Assembly (NCBI GenBank): GCA_005885405.1
Contig: VAYN01000006.1
Coordinates: 105,002 to 169,001 of the forward strand
Reading direction: 5' to 3'
Length of the DNA stretch: 64,000 nucleotides
Source: Actinomycetota bacterium
Lineage (GTDB): Bacteria; Actinomycetota; Thermoleophilia; Solirubrobacterales; 70-9
The first letter of the stretch is position 1. Every line of letters starts with the position of its first letter. A program made the position numbers and the translations under genes. Under the pieces are notes generated by a model. The model was not told the origin of the DNA and did no database searches. It saw nothing but the letters and a program-made list of their open reading frames with translations. Below, piece by piece: positions 43,727-52,269 of this stretch.

Positions 43727-44470
43727 GTGCGGTGGATCAGCGGCTTTGGGACGGTGGTGGCGACGGTGCTCGTCCTCTGCCTCTGTGCGCCCGCGGCGCA
43801 GGCGCGCCCGCACGTGCTCGTTGTCGGCGACAGCCTCGAGGAGCTGACCTCCCCGTACCTCGCCCGCTACCTGCCGGGGGTCGAACTCACCGTAAACGCG
43901 GTCGGCGGCTACAACAGCTACCAGATCTTCGACCTCTTCCAGGAAAGCTTCGACCCCTCCGTCGACGTCGTCGTTTTCGACGCGGGGACCAATGACAACC
44001 CCTCCTATCCGGAGATCCTCGCCGGCAATCTGGAGAAGGTCGCGGAAACCGTCGGCGACCGCTGCATGGTTGTGCCGACGGTCCACGGCTTCACCGTCGA
44101 AGGGGTAGACAACACCGGCAAGAACCGGGTGGTGGCGGAATTCGCCGCCTCGCGGCCGGGGACGCAGGTGCCCGACTGGGCGCGGACGGTCGCGACCCGC
44201 CCCGACTTGATGCAGGCTGACAACCTGCATCCGATCGAAGAGGGCGCCGACTACCGTGCCCAGCTGATCGCCCAGGGCGTCCAGGGCTGCCTCGCCTACG
44301 GAGAGGCGGTGGCGACGGCACCGCCCGAACCGCGCACCGACGTCGAGCCGATCGCGACTGTCGGCAAGCTGCAGGCGCGCGAAGAGGCGGTGATGGGCGA
44401 AATCCGCTCCGACGTCCTGCGCCAGGCCGCGGCCTCGCTCCTCGCCGGCACGCTTCTCACCGGCGGCTGA
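43727..44470 (+). CDS. Secreted SGNH/GDSL-like hydrolase
   Basis: This 247-residue exported protein has a Sec signal peptide (TVVATVLVLCLCAPAAQA). Block I is VLVVGDSLEEL with the catalytic Ser, block III is VFDAGTNDNPS with the oxyanion Asn, and block V is DNLHPIEEGADYRA with Asp and His. The motifs fit acyltransferase/esterase-type SGNH proteins such as those acting on envelope glycans. The start is GTG 43727. The C-terminal helical tail of about 60 residues is extra. Function is an inferred esterase or deacetylase. Confidence 0.85.
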   Translation: MRWISGFGTVVATVLVLCLCAPAAQARPHVLVVGDSLEELTSPYLARYLPGVELTVNAVGGYNSYQIFDLFQESFDPSVDVVVFDAGTNDNPSYPEILAGNLEKVAETVGDRCMVVPTVHGFTVEGVDNTGKNRVVAEFAASRPGTQVPDWARTVATRPDLMQADNLHPIEEGADYRAQLIAQGVQGCLAYGEAVATAPPEPRTDVEPIATVGKLQAREEAVMGEIRSDVLRQAAASLLAGTLLTGG

Positions 44471-44515
44471 GGGCCGCCGGGCCGAAGTGGCAATCTGTAG
44501 GCATGGAGCTGCCAC

Positions 44516-45787
44516 ATGAGTGAGGTGGTGATGCCCCGCCTCTCGGACTCGATGGAGGAGGGAACCATCCTCACCTGGCTGAAACGGGTCGGAGACGAGG
44601 TCGCCGTCGGGGATGAGCTGGTCGAAATCGAGACCGACAAGGCGAACATGGCCTACGAAGCAGATGAGGCGGGGACGCTTACCGAGATCTTGGCCCAGGA
44701 GGGAGAGACGCTTCCGATCGGGTCGCCGATTGCGCGGATCGGCGAGGGGAACGGGCAGCCGGCGGAGTCGGATGAGGGACAGGCCGCTGGGCCCGCGGGT
44801 CCTGCCGCCGCAGGGGACCCACCCCCAGCTGCAGAGCAGCAGGGGGTCCCCCCTACGAAGTCACCCACGGCAGAGGCGGAGGAGATGGATGGGGAGCGAG
44901 TCAAAGCGTCGCCGCTCGCGAGGCGCCTTGCTCAAGACAAAGGTCTTGACCTCAAGGCTCTTCATGGGTCGGGACCTGGAGGCCGCATCGTCAAGCACGA
45001 CGTGGAGGAGGCGGAGGCTCCGAGTTCAGCCGCACCTGCCCCCTCTACCCAGCCGGAGGGGGCAGGTGTGGCCTCCTCCGCGGGAGGCACCGCCAAGGGC
45101 GAGGTCGAGACGCGGGACCCGAACAAGCTGCAGCAGACGATCGCTCGCCGGATGGCCGAGTCGAAGGCGACCGCGCCGCACTTCTACCTGACGATCGAGG
45201 TCGATATGGGGAAGGCGGTCGCGGCGCGGGGGGCGATCAAAGCCGGCTCGAAAGAGGGAGATGTCGTGCCCTCGTTCAACGACATGATCGTCAAGGCCTG
45301 CGCGATCGCCCTGCGCGAGTTCCCGAAAGCCAACGGCGGCTACCGCGACGGCCGCTTCGAGCTCTACTCGCGAATCAACGTCGGCGTCGCCGTCGCCGCC
45401 GAGGAAGCGCTGGTGGTGCCGACCGTCTTCGACGCCGACCGCAAGGGCCTGCGCCAGATCGCCGCCGACACCCGCGCCGTCGCCGCCAAAGTCCGCGACG
45501 GCTCGGTCACCCCGCCCGAACTCTCCGGCGGCACCTTCACCGTCTCCAACCTGGGGATGTTCGGGATCGACGAGTTCGACGCGGTCATCAACATGGGCCA
45601 GGCGGCGATCCTCGCCGTCGGCGCGATCCGCGAGGTCCCGGCGGTCCGCGACGGGCAGGTCGTCCCCGCGGAGCTGATGAAAGCGACCCTCTCCTGCGAC
45701 CACCGCATCCTCTACGGTGCCGAGGGCGCCGAATTCCTCGCCCGCGTCAAGCAGCTGCTGGAGGAGCCCGTCTCCCTCGCCCTCTAG
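44516..45787 (+). CDS. 2-oxoacid dehydrogenase E2 component (dihydrolipoamide acyltransferase)
   Basis: This 423-residue E2 core protein transfers acyl groups to CoA in a pyruvate/branched-chain dehydrogenase complex. The lipoyl domain (residues 1-78) has the lipoylated lysine in EIETDKANM (Lys42). A peripheral-subunit-binding domain (ASPLARRLAQDKGLDL) follows, then the catalytic domain. The catalytic motif reads SCDHRILYGAEGA: the His is present but the usual HRxxDG aspartate is tyrosine. Two Ala/Pro-rich linkers contain strong DNA palindromes. E1 and E3 genes are not adjacent in the window. The stop overlaps the convergent cupin gene by 4 bp. Confidence 0.92.
   Translation: MSEVVMPRLSDSMEEGTILTWLKRVGDEVAVGDELVEIETDKANMAYEADEAGTLTEILAQEGETLPIGSPIARIGEGNGQPAESDEGQAAGPAGPAAAGDPPPAAEQQGVPPTKSPTAEAEEMDGERVKASPLARRLAQDKGLDLKALHGSGPGGRIVKHDVEEAEAPSSAAPAPSTQPEGAGVASSAGGTAKGEVETRDPNKLQQTIARRMAESKATAPHFYLTIEVDMGKAVAARGAIKAGSKEGDVVPSFNDMIVKACAIALREFPKANGGYRDGRFELYSRINVGVAVAAEEALVVPTVFDADRKGLRQIAADTRAVAAKVRDGSVTPPELSGGTFTVSNLGMFGIDEFDAVINMGQAAILAVGAIREVPAVRDGQVVPAELMKATLSCDHRILYGAEGAEFLARVKQLLEEPVSLAL
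44813..44852. repeat. Imperfect GC-rich palindrome inside the E2 linker
   Basis: GGGGACCC near 44813 is inverted as GGGTCCCC near 44845-44852, with further partial pairing (AGCTGC/GCAGC) between. It encodes part of the Ala/Pro linker between the lipoyl and binding domains. Confidence 0.5.
45033..45068. repeat. Perfect 13-bp palindrome inside the second E2 linker
   Basis: CACCTGCCCCCTC (45033-45045) is exactly inverted as GAGGGGGCAGGTG (45056-45068), with a 10-base loop. A third, smaller palindrome GCCTCC/GGAGGC follows at 45071-45088. Both lie in the linker coding sequence just before the catalytic domain. Confidence 0.8.
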
Positions 45788-46239
45788 CCCTCGTCGGGGT
45801 AGTCCGCCTGGCCGCCGCCGAGCTCGGGCGGCAGCGCCTTCGGCCCTTCGGGGTACATGTGCCGCAGCTGCTCCTCGCTCATCTCGAGCGTGCTGGTGAT
45901 CTCTTCCCGCGGCGCCCCGACGACGAGCCAGAGCTGGTCGGCGTCGGTGTCGTTGAAGAGCTGCCGATCGGTGTCGGGCTCGACCAAGAGCGTGTCCAGC
46001 GGCGCCAGCGTCAGCACCTCCTCGCCGATCCGCACCCGGCCCTCGCCCTGCAGCAGCACGTAGAGCTCCTCCTGGGTGAAGTGCCGGTGGCGCGTCGAGG
46101 CTTTCCCCGGCTCCAACCGCCACATCCGCGCCCCGATCTGCGAAGCCTCGAGTTGCCCGCCGAGGTCCGTATTCGGCGTCTTCATCTGATTCGAGCGCCG
46201 CCAGTAGGCGTCGGCGCTTTTCAGCAGCCGGTAGGCCAA
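45784..46239 (-). CDS. Cupin-domain protein
   Basis: This is a 151-residue single-cupin protein. Motif 1 is RHRHFTQEELYVLLQGEGRV, holding the His, His and Glu metal ligands near residues 50-58. The motif 2 region is weaker (LFNDTDADQLWLVVG) and lacks the usual His. A metal-dependent or sensor role is possible. The start as read is TTG 46239, directly after the phosphoesterase stop; an internal ATG (MKTPNTDLGG) is an alternative. It is cotranscribed with the phosphoesterase. Confidence 0.8.
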   Translation of the reverse strand: MAYRLLKSADAYWRRSNQMKTPNTDLGGQLEASQIGARMWRLEPGKASTRHRHFTQEELYVLLQGEGRVRIGEEVLTLAPLDTLLVEPDTDRQLFNDTDADQLWLVVGAPREEITSTLEMSEEQLRHMYPEGPKALPPELGGGQADYPDEG

Positions 46240-46836
46240 CTAGGCCTCGAGCCAGGTGCCCTTCGGACCCAAGTTCCGGACCGGCGTCTCGCCGATCTGG
46301 CTCTCGCAGCCCCAGGACTCGTGGATGTGGCCGCAGACGGCGAGGCGGGGGCGCTTCTCCTCGATTGCTCGCAGGAGGGCGGGGCTGCCGAAGTTGCCGC
46401 CGCCCCCGGCGGAATCGCAGTGGTCTTTGGGCGGGGAGTGGAGGACGAGGACGGCGCCCTCGGGGCAGGCGGCGAGCCTCTCGGTGGCGGCCTCGTCGTC
46501 GAGGTCGAAGCTCCAGTCCCACGGCGTGACCGGAATGCCGGCGCCGAGGCCGAAGAACTCGGTGCCCTCGATCGTCGTTCCCTCGCCGTGGAGGACGGTG
46601 GCGGCGCCCCAGTCGGCGGCCGCCTCGCGCAGCGCGTCGACGGTCTCGTTGTTGCCCGGGACGAGGACGGTCGGCTTGACGATTTCCGAGAGCGCGCCGA
46701 TCGTCCCGGCGAGCCCCTCGTGCATCGAGGCGAAGTCGCCGGCGCCGATGACGACGTCGGCCTCGTCGGACATCGCGACCAGCTTCGCCGCCTGCTCGAG
46801 GTCGCAGTGCAGGTCGCTGAAGGCGAGGATCTTCAC
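46240..46836 (-). CDS. Metallophosphoesterase (calcineurin-like)
   Basis: This is a 198-residue calcineurin-like phosphoesterase with the full set of dimetal ligands: FSDLHCD (residues 6-12), GAGDF, PGNNE, LHSPPKDH and GHIHES. It probably hydrolyses a phosphodiester or phosphomonoester; substrate is unknown. The start is GTG 46836. The cupin gene begins at the next base after its stop. Confidence 0.92.
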   Translation of the reverse strand: MKILAFSDLHCDLEQAAKLVAMSDEADVVIGAGDFASMHEGLAGTIGALSEIVKPTVLVPGNNETVDALREAAADWGAATVLHGEGTTIEGTEFFGLGAGIPVTPWDWSFDLDDEAATERLAACPEGAVLVLHSPPKDHCDSAGGGGNFGSPALLRAIEEKRPRLAVCGHIHESWGCESQIGETPVRNLGPKGTWLEA

Positions 46837-46845
46837 GCCTGAAAC

Positions 46846-48783
46846 CTAGCTGGTGGCCGGGCTCGGACGCAGGCGCCGCAGCAGCCTCCGCTTCTGGACT
46901 GGTTCCTCCTCGGCCCGCACCTGGAGGTCGAAGTAGAGGAGCGTCTGGCCGACGGCGACGTAGGGGATGAAGAGGGCGAAGACGACCGAGCCGAGGAGGT
47001 TGATCCAGACCAGGTCGAAGCCGGTGAAGATCAGCGCGAAGCCGAGCAGCGGGCCAGCGGCGACGCTGAGCAGCCAGAGGACGCCGGCGACCCGCACGGT
47101 GTGCCACCAGCGGCCGCGGACCAGGGCGGAGCTGCCGCGGAACGCCTCGCGAATCGACTTGTCGGTGAAAAGGACCTCCTGCTGGACGAAGAGCCAGCTG
47201 ACGTATTTCCAGGCGGCGATCGGGATCCCGACCACGGTCAGCAGGAGCAGCAGGAGGGCGAAGGTGACCATCAGCTGCGCGGCGACCACCCGCCAGAAGC
47301 GCGCCAGCATCCCCCGGACCGAGTCGCGGACGCCGGCCCGATGGCCGCGGGCAAGTTCGCGGACGAAGACGATCACGATCGCGGCGACGAGCGTGTAGGC
47401 AACCGGCGGGCCGAGCGTTTCCAGTAGGTCGGCGAAGGCGAGGTGGACTCCCGCCCGCCCGGCGGTGTCGTCGACGCCGCGTCCGTTGGCGACCGCTTCG
47501 CCGAGCAGCTTGACGCCGCCGACGATCGGGAAAGCAATCAGCCCGATCGGGATCAGCGGCCACCAGTGGTGGCGGTAGAGGCGCCGCGCCGTCCGCAGGA
47601 TCTGGCCGAAGGCGCGCCGCGTCCGCAGCTGCGTGAGGTCGATCGGCCCCCAGCGGGTGAGACCGAAGAGCAGAACCAAGGCGAGGACGATGCCTGCGAC
47701 AACCCCAATCGCCGCCGCCCGCGACTTAGTCGCCAGGTGGGTGAGGTCGGTGGCGGCGACGACCGCGCCGCAGAAGGCGCCGGTGACCGGCCCGCCGACG
47801 ACAGAGCCGCCGGGGAGGCGGGGGCTGGTCGAGCGCTGTCCCTCCATCCAGGCAAACGGTTCGCGCCAGACGGTCTTCGTCACCGGCCCGGTCGGGCCGT
47901 TGTTGTAGCCCTTTTCCCTTTCGCCCCAGCGGCCGCGGTAGCTGAGCCACTGGAAAGCGCCGCGTTCGGGCGCCGTTTCCGGCAGCAGCACCGGCCGCAG
48001 CCGCAGTTCGCGCAGCGGTTCGGAGGTGTTGTCGCAGCCGACCCCGGACCCGTTCTGGCCGTTGCCGAGGTAGACGGCGGAGTCGTAGAAGGTCGCGTGC
48101 GAGCCGGCGGCGGGATAGACGACCGGGTGGGTCCCCTGCTTCTGCACCTTGCCGTCCTCCCAGTCGGCCCGCTCGCCGCCGGCGTGCTGGAAGACGATCA
48201 CCTCGCTCGGCTCTTCTTCCAACGCGCCCGCCGTCGTGTTCGACTCGAAGGTGATCTGCATCCCCTCCCAGTCGCCCTCGTGGAGGTCGTTGAACTGGTT
48301 GAAGTACCAGTAGAACCAGAACTGCAGGGCGAAGCCGTCGTGGTTGGGTTCGCGGGCGACGTGGGCGTAGGTGATCGCCGGCGCCTTCCCTTCGGCGACC
48401 AGCTGACGGAAGGCGCGGGCGTAGACGCAGGTGTCGCCGAGAACCTTGCCTTCGTAGTCGAGGTAGTAGCCGTCGCGGAGGCCGGCGATGTCGGCTGCGG
48501 TCGGCGCCTTCTCCACGTCGACGAGCCGCCCGTCGGGTTCTTCGTGGGTGAGGGTGACGGTCGGGTTGCCGAGCACGGTCTCGACGCTGGTCGGCTGGTA
48601 CTGCTCCTCCTTCTTGTCGCAGGGAGGGTCGCGCTGTTCGCGCAGCATCGTGATCGGCACGTACTTCTCCGCCAGCCGCTGCGCCGCCGGGTCCACCGGC
48701 GGCGCCTCGGTGACGGCCGCGCCCGCCGGTGCCGCCAGCAGCGCCAGCGCGGCGGTGCTGAGCGCGACGAGGCGGCGGATCAC
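46846..48783 (-). CDS. Vps62-like domain fused to a multi-pass membrane domain
   Basis: This 645-residue protein has a Sec signal (LVALSTAALALLAAPAGA). Residues 30-340 resemble the Vps62/DUF946 family: FWFYWYFNQFNDLHEGDWE (about 155-173), GTHPVVY (217-223), GSHA (227-230) and a C-terminal CDNTSEP region. The His-Glu-Gly-Asp-Trp-Glu core is a strong marker. From about residue 355 there are six or so membrane segments, with WWPLIPIGLIAFP and LLLLLLTVVGIPIAAW. Start GTG 48783 overlaps the upstream exporter stop as GTGA. The molecular function of Vps62 domains in bacteria is unknown. The long open frame upstream is antisense/shadow to the exporter. Confidence 0.85.
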   Translation of the reverse strand: MIRRLVALSTAALALLAAPAGAAVTEAPPVDPAAQRLAEKYVPITMLREQRDPPCDKKEEQYQPTSVETVLGNPTVTLTHEEPDGRLVDVEKAPTAADIAGLRDGYYLDYEGKVLGDTCVYARAFRQLVAEGKAPAITYAHVAREPNHDGFALQFWFYWYFNQFNDLHEGDWEGMQITFESNTTAGALEEEPSEVIVFQHAGGERADWEDGKVQKQGTHPVVYPAAGSHATFYDSAVYLGNGQNGSGVGCDNTSEPLRELRLRPVLLPETAPERGAFQWLSYRGRWGEREKGYNNGPTGPVTKTVWREPFAWMEGQRSTSPRLPGGSVVGGPVTGAFCGAVVAATDLTHLATKSRAAAIGVVAGIVLALVLLFGLTRWGPIDLTQLRTRRAFGQILRTARRLYRHHWWPLIPIGLIAFPIVGGVKLLGEAVANGRGVDDTAGRAGVHLAFADLLETLGPPVAYTLVAAIVIVFVRELARGHRAGVRDSVRGMLARFWRVVAAQLMVTFALLLLLLTVVGIPIAAWKYVSWLFVQQEVLFTDKSIREAFRGSSALVRGRWWHTVRVAGVLWLLSVAAGPLLGFALIFTGFDLVWINLLGSVVFALFIPYVAVGQTLLYFDLQVRAEEEPVQKRRLLRRLRPSPATS

Positions 48784-50327
48784 ACCTCTTCTTCTACCTT
48801 GCCGCCCGGCATCCCGACAAGGGAGACGAGGAAGGCGACGACCATCACCCCGGCCATCGCGTAGAAGACGGTTCGCGACGCGAGGGCGAAATCGTGGGGG
48901 ATGCTGTCGACGACCTTCTGCACCTTCGGCGGCAGGTGCTGCGGCGATTCCCCGGCGGTGCTGCCCTGGCTGATCGCGTCGGCGATTTCGCTTCCGACCT
49001 GCTTGGGAATGCCGCTGGAGGCGGCCGTCGCTTCCAGGTTCGAGCGGTTCTCGAGGATCAGGATCGAGCCGAGAACGGCGAGCCCGAGGCTGGAGCCGAA
49101 GTTGCGGACCGTCTGGGTGATCCCGGTCGCCTCGCCGTAGCGCTCCCGCGAGACCCGGTTCAGGGCGTCGGTGTTGGCGGGGCTGAGGACGAGCCCGACC
49201 CCGGCCCCGGCGATGACGATGTAGTACCACTGGTCGGAGACCGAGAGCTCGGTCAGCGAGCGGCCCCAGAGGAAGAAGCCGACCGCGGCGACGGCGCAGC
49301 CGAGCACGACCGAGGGACGGGCGCCGACGCGGTCGAGCAATTTGCCGCCCCACTGCGAGGCGGTGGCGAAGCCGGCGAAGAAGATCAGCAGGTAGAGACC
49401 CGTTTCCGAGGCGCTTTCGCCGAGCGAGATCTGCGCGTACATGCTGGCGAAGAAGAAGAGCGGGACGAACGGGATCATCAGCAGGAAGAGGACGACGTTG
49501 TCGATCGCGAAGGCCCGGTCCTTGAAGACCGCGAGCCGCAGCAGCGGGTTGGCGACCCGGAGCTCGTAGCGGACGAAGGCGGCGAGGGACGCCAGGCCGG
49601 CGGCGAGGCAGATCCAGGTCTTGGCGTCGCCCCAGCCCCAGATGCTCGACTGCTGCAGCGCCAGCACCGAGAGGCCCATGCCGAGGGTGATCAGCCCCGT
49701 GCCGTTGTAGTCGAGCGGGGCCGGGTGCTTCTCGTCGTCGGGCTTCGACTTGGCGATCAGGACGAGGGCGATGATCGCGACCGGGATGTTGACCCAGAAG
49801 ATCGCCCGCCAGCTCCACTCGACGAGGAAGCCGCCGGCGAGCGGGCCGACCGCCGTGAGGCCGCCGGCGGCGGCGAAAAAGATCGCCATCGCCTGGCCCC
49901 GCCGGCTGACCGGGAAGGCGTTGAGGACGATTGCCAGCGCCGCCGGGAACATGATCGCGGCGCCGGCGCCCTGGATCACCCGGAAGACGATCAGCCAGGG
50001 CTCGTCCAGGGAGCCGGTCGGGGTGGCGCCGCAGAGGGCGGAGGCGGTGGCGAAGATGACGACGCCGGTAACGACCATCCGCCGGTGGCCGGCGATGTCG
50101 GCGAGGCGGCCGCCGAAGGCGAAGAGAGCCGAGAGCGAGAGCAGGTAGCCGTTGATGATCCACTGCACGCCCGTCGCCGAGAGCGAGAGGTCGTCCTGGA
50201 TCGTCGGGATCGCGATCGCGACGATCGTCTGGTCGATGAAGGTCATCGCGACGGCAAAGATCATCGCCGCGAGGATCAGCTTGCTGTTCTGAGTCGCGGG
50301 GGCGGGTTCGGCAGATGACTGGTTCAT
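48780..50327 (-). CDS. DHA2-family MFS exporter coupled to the Vps62-like gene
   Basis: This 515-residue permease has about 14 membrane segments. Helix 1 is LAAMIFAVAMTFIDQTIVAIAIP, motif A is GGRLADIAGHRRMVVTG, and motif C is AAAGGLTAVGPLAGGFLVE. It resembles EmrB/QacA exporters. ATG 50327 (MNQSSAEPA) fits the cytoplasmic N terminus. Its stop overlaps the start of the Vps62-like/membrane gene by four bases, so the two are made together. Substrate is unknown. Confidence 0.92.
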   Translation of the reverse strand: MNQSSAEPAPATQNSKLILAAMIFAVAMTFIDQTIVAIAIPTIQDDLSLSATGVQWIINGYLLSLSALFAFGGRLADIAGHRRMVVTGVVIFATASALCGATPTGSLDEPWLIVFRVIQGAGAAIMFPAALAIVLNAFPVSRRGQAMAIFFAAAGGLTAVGPLAGGFLVEWSWRAIFWVNIPVAIIALVLIAKSKPDDEKHPAPLDYNGTGLITLGMGLSVLALQQSSIWGWGDAKTWICLAAGLASLAAFVRYELRVANPLLRLAVFKDRAFAIDNVVLFLLMIPFVPLFFFASMYAQISLGESASETGLYLLIFFAGFATASQWGGKLLDRVGARPSVVLGCAVAAVGFFLWGRSLTELSVSDQWYYIVIAGAGVGLVLSPANTDALNRVSRERYGEATGITQTVRNFGSSLGLAVLGSILILENRSNLEATAASSGIPKQVGSEIADAISQGSTAGESPQHLPPKVQKVVDSIPHDFALASRTVFYAMAGVMVVAFLVSLVGMPGGKVEEEV

Positions 50328-50388
50328 GCCGCCGCTTTTGTCGTTCGCGTGGCGATTCCTCCCCGCCTTCGGGTATTCTCGCCGCCGC

Positions 50389-50562
50389 ATGCCCCCCGTC
50401 TTCTGGCTTGGATTCGGAATCGCCGCCGCCTTCGTTCTCGTCGGCGCGATCTCCGGCGCCCGCTCGCGCAGCGCCAGCCTCGGCAGCGGCGCCGCGATGG
50501 GCGCCTACCTCGGCATGATGGCCGCGTTTCCGCTCTTGGCCATCGGCCTAGCAACCTCTTAA
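50389..50562 (+). CDS. Small two-helix membrane protein, unknown function
   Basis: This 57-residue protein has two hydrophobic segments (VFWLGFGIAAAFVLVGAI and GAYLGMMAAFPLLAIGLA) joined by a short Arg/Ser loop (SGARSRSAS). It is divergent from the DHA2 exporter with 61 bp between starts. No family is recognised. Its length and membrane layout, and the good spacing to its neighbours, support a real gene, moderately. Confidence 0.55.
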   Translation: MPPVFWLGFGIAAAFVLVGAISGARSRSASLGSGAAMGAYLGMMAAFPLLAIGLATS

Positions 50563-50618
50563 CCAAGCGCACCTCTACTGGCGCATGAACGGGCTGCCCC
50601 AGGGGTAGCCGAGGTCTC

Positions 50619-51458
50619 ATGACGAATGCGACCGATGTTCCTGTCCTGACCCTGCACGACGGTGTCGAGATCCCGCAATTGGGATTCGGGGTCTTCCAGA
50701 TCCCACCGGAGGAGACGCAGGAGGCGGTCGAGGAGGCGCTCGGGGTCGGCTACCGCCACATCGACACCGCCGCCGCCTACGGCAACGAGGCCGGGGTGGG
50801 GGCTGCGATCGCCGCGACCGGAGTCCGCCGCGAGGACGTCTTCGTCACCACCAAGCTCTGGAACTCCGAGCAGGGCTACGACTCGACCCTGCGCGCCTTC
50901 GAGAAGAGCCTCGAGCGGCTCGGCACCGGCAACGTCGACCTCTACCTGATCCATTGGCCGCGCCCGGACGCCGGCCTCTTCCTCGAGACCTGGCGCGCCT
51001 TCGAACGGATTCAGTCCGAGGGTGGCGTCCGCTCGATCGGCGTCTCCAACTTCCGCGTCGAGGACCTCGAACAGCTGGAGGCCGAGGCGGAGCGGCGGCC
51101 GACCGTGAACCAGATCGAGCTGCATCCGCGCTTCCAGCAGGCCGAGCTGCGGGCCTGGGACTCCGAGCACGAAATCGTCACCGAGGCCTGGAGCCCGCTC
51201 GCCCAGGGCGACCTGCTCGAAGACGGCACGATCGAGACGATCGCCGCCCACCACGACCGCACCCCGGCCCAGGTGATCCTCCGCTGGCACCTGATGATCG
51301 GCAACGTCGTCATCCCCAAATCGGCGACGCCGGAGAGGATTCGGGAGAACTTCGAGTTGTTCGACTTCGAGTTGAGCGAGGACGATTTGGCGGCGATCGA
51401 GCGACTTGACTCCGGCGAGCGGATCGGTCCCAACCCGGGCACCTTCAGCGCTGGGTAG
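50619..51458 (+). CDS. Aldo/keto reductase
   Basis: This is a 279-residue TIM-barrel NADPH-dependent oxidoreductase of the AKR5-like group. The tetrad is visible as the Asp/Tyr pair in DTAAAYGNE (about residues 48-56), Lys in TTKLWN, and His in YLIHWP. The C-terminal NADPH-binding loop is VIPKSATPERIRENF. It reduces aldehydes or ketones such as 2,5-diketo-gluconate in relatives; substrate is unknown here. A GC-rich palindrome follows the stop. Confidence 0.93.
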   Translation: MTNATDVPVLTLHDGVEIPQLGFGVFQIPPEETQEAVEEALGVGYRHIDTAAAYGNEAGVGAAIAATGVRREDVFVTTKLWNSEQGYDSTLRAFEKSLERLGTGNVDLYLIHWPRPDAGLFLETWRAFERIQSEGGVRSIGVSNFRVEDLEQLEAEAERRPTVNQIELHPRFQQAELRAWDSEHEIVTEAWSPLAQGDLLEDGTIETIAAHHDRTPAQVILRWHLMIGNVVIPKSATPERIRENFELFDFELSEDDLAAIERLDSGERIGPNPGTFSAG

Positions 51459-51459
51459 G

Positions 51460-51486
51460 GGAGGGGGCGGGCGGGGTACCCCCTCC
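51460..51486. repeat. Terminator-like palindrome after the aldo/keto reductase
   Basis: GGAGGGGG (51460-51467) is inverted as CCCCCTCC (51479-51486), with an 11-base loop. There is no T tract. The sequence leading in (GGTAGGGGAGGGGGCGG) closely repeats that after fdxA at 13.79 kb (GGTAGGGGAGGGGCGG), also right after a stop codon. Confidence 0.6.
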
Positions 51487-51511
51487 AGCCATCGCTGATT
51501 ACGCTCCGGTC

Positions 51512-52249
51512 ATGGACCGGCGGGTGCTGCGGAAGCGGGGGGTGCTCGTTGCCGGGGGAGAAGAGAAGGGGCGGGCCGACTCGGCGACCGCTCGCCGGTT
51601 GACCAGGATCAATGCTGTGGCCGCTACGGCCTTTGTCATCGGTGGCTCGTTGTTCTCGATCGGGGCGTTGTTGGCTCAGGCGCATGTCGGCGGCCCGCGC
51701 CTGGCTGCTGCGGTCTTCATGGTCGGTGGGGTCTTCTTCACGACGGGTGGGTACGCCTCGGTGCTGCAGGTTGCGAACGCGCCGCGCGGGGCGGATGACG
51801 ATGGGGTGGTGCGGGTGGAGCCTTGGCGTTGGTGGTCGACCGAGCCAGGGCGGCTGGACTGGGCTAGCGCTGTCGCCCTCTTCGTCGGCACCCTCTACTT
51901 CGGCGCCAGCCTCGCGGTGGCTCTCCTCGGCGACCTCACCACCGCCCAGGAGCACCGGCTCGTCTGGAGCCCCGAAGTGATCGGCTGCGTGCTCTTCCTC
52001 GTCTCCGGCCACCTCGCCCTGACCGAGATGCACCGCGACCGCCCGCCCGGGGCCCGCGCCGACCTCGGCTGGTGGATCGTCGTCGTCAACCAACTCGGCT
52101 CGGTCCTCTTCATGGTCTCGGCCGTCGCCGCCTTCGTCCGCCCCTCGACCGGCGACGAGCTCGCCGTCGGCCTCGCCAACTGGGCTTGCTTCACCGGCGC
52201 CGCCTGCTTCGCCATCGCTGGGGTGATGCAGGAGTTCGAGCGTCCCTAG
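51512..52249 (+). CDS. Multi-pass membrane protein (YrhK-like)
   Basis: This 245-residue protein has about six membrane segments. The first pair (TAFVIGGSLFSIGALLAQAH) resembles the YrhK domain, and the last pair (SVLFMVSAVAAFVRP and FTGAACFAIAGVMQEFE) looks like a repeat of it. The N-terminal region is basic and cytoplasmic. Function is unknown. Twenty bases separate it from the MBL-fold gene downstream, so cotranscription is likely. Confidence 0.72.
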   Translation: MDRRVLRKRGVLVAGGEEKGRADSATARRLTRINAVAATAFVIGGSLFSIGALLAQAHVGGPRLAAAVFMVGGVFFTTGGYASVLQVANAPRGADDDGVVRVEPWRWWSTEPGRLDWASAVALFVGTLYFGASLAVALLGDLTTAQEHRLVWSPEVIGCVLFLVSGHLALTEMHRDRPPGARADLGWWIVVVNQLGSVLFMVSAVAAFVRPSTGDELAVGLANWACFTGAACFAIAGVMQEFERP

Positions 52250-52269
52250 AGCCTGAAAGGATTGGCTAC

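Noticed and set aside
45026..47563. An 845-codon minus-strand frame across E2, cupin and phosphoesterase
   Set aside because: It overlaps four well-supported genes and encodes only Arg/Pro/Gly-rich sequence.
48784..50163. An N-terminal extension of the Vps62-like protein by about 460 codons
   Set aside because: It would read antifunctionally through the exporter gene in another frame; the signal peptide begins at GTG 48783.
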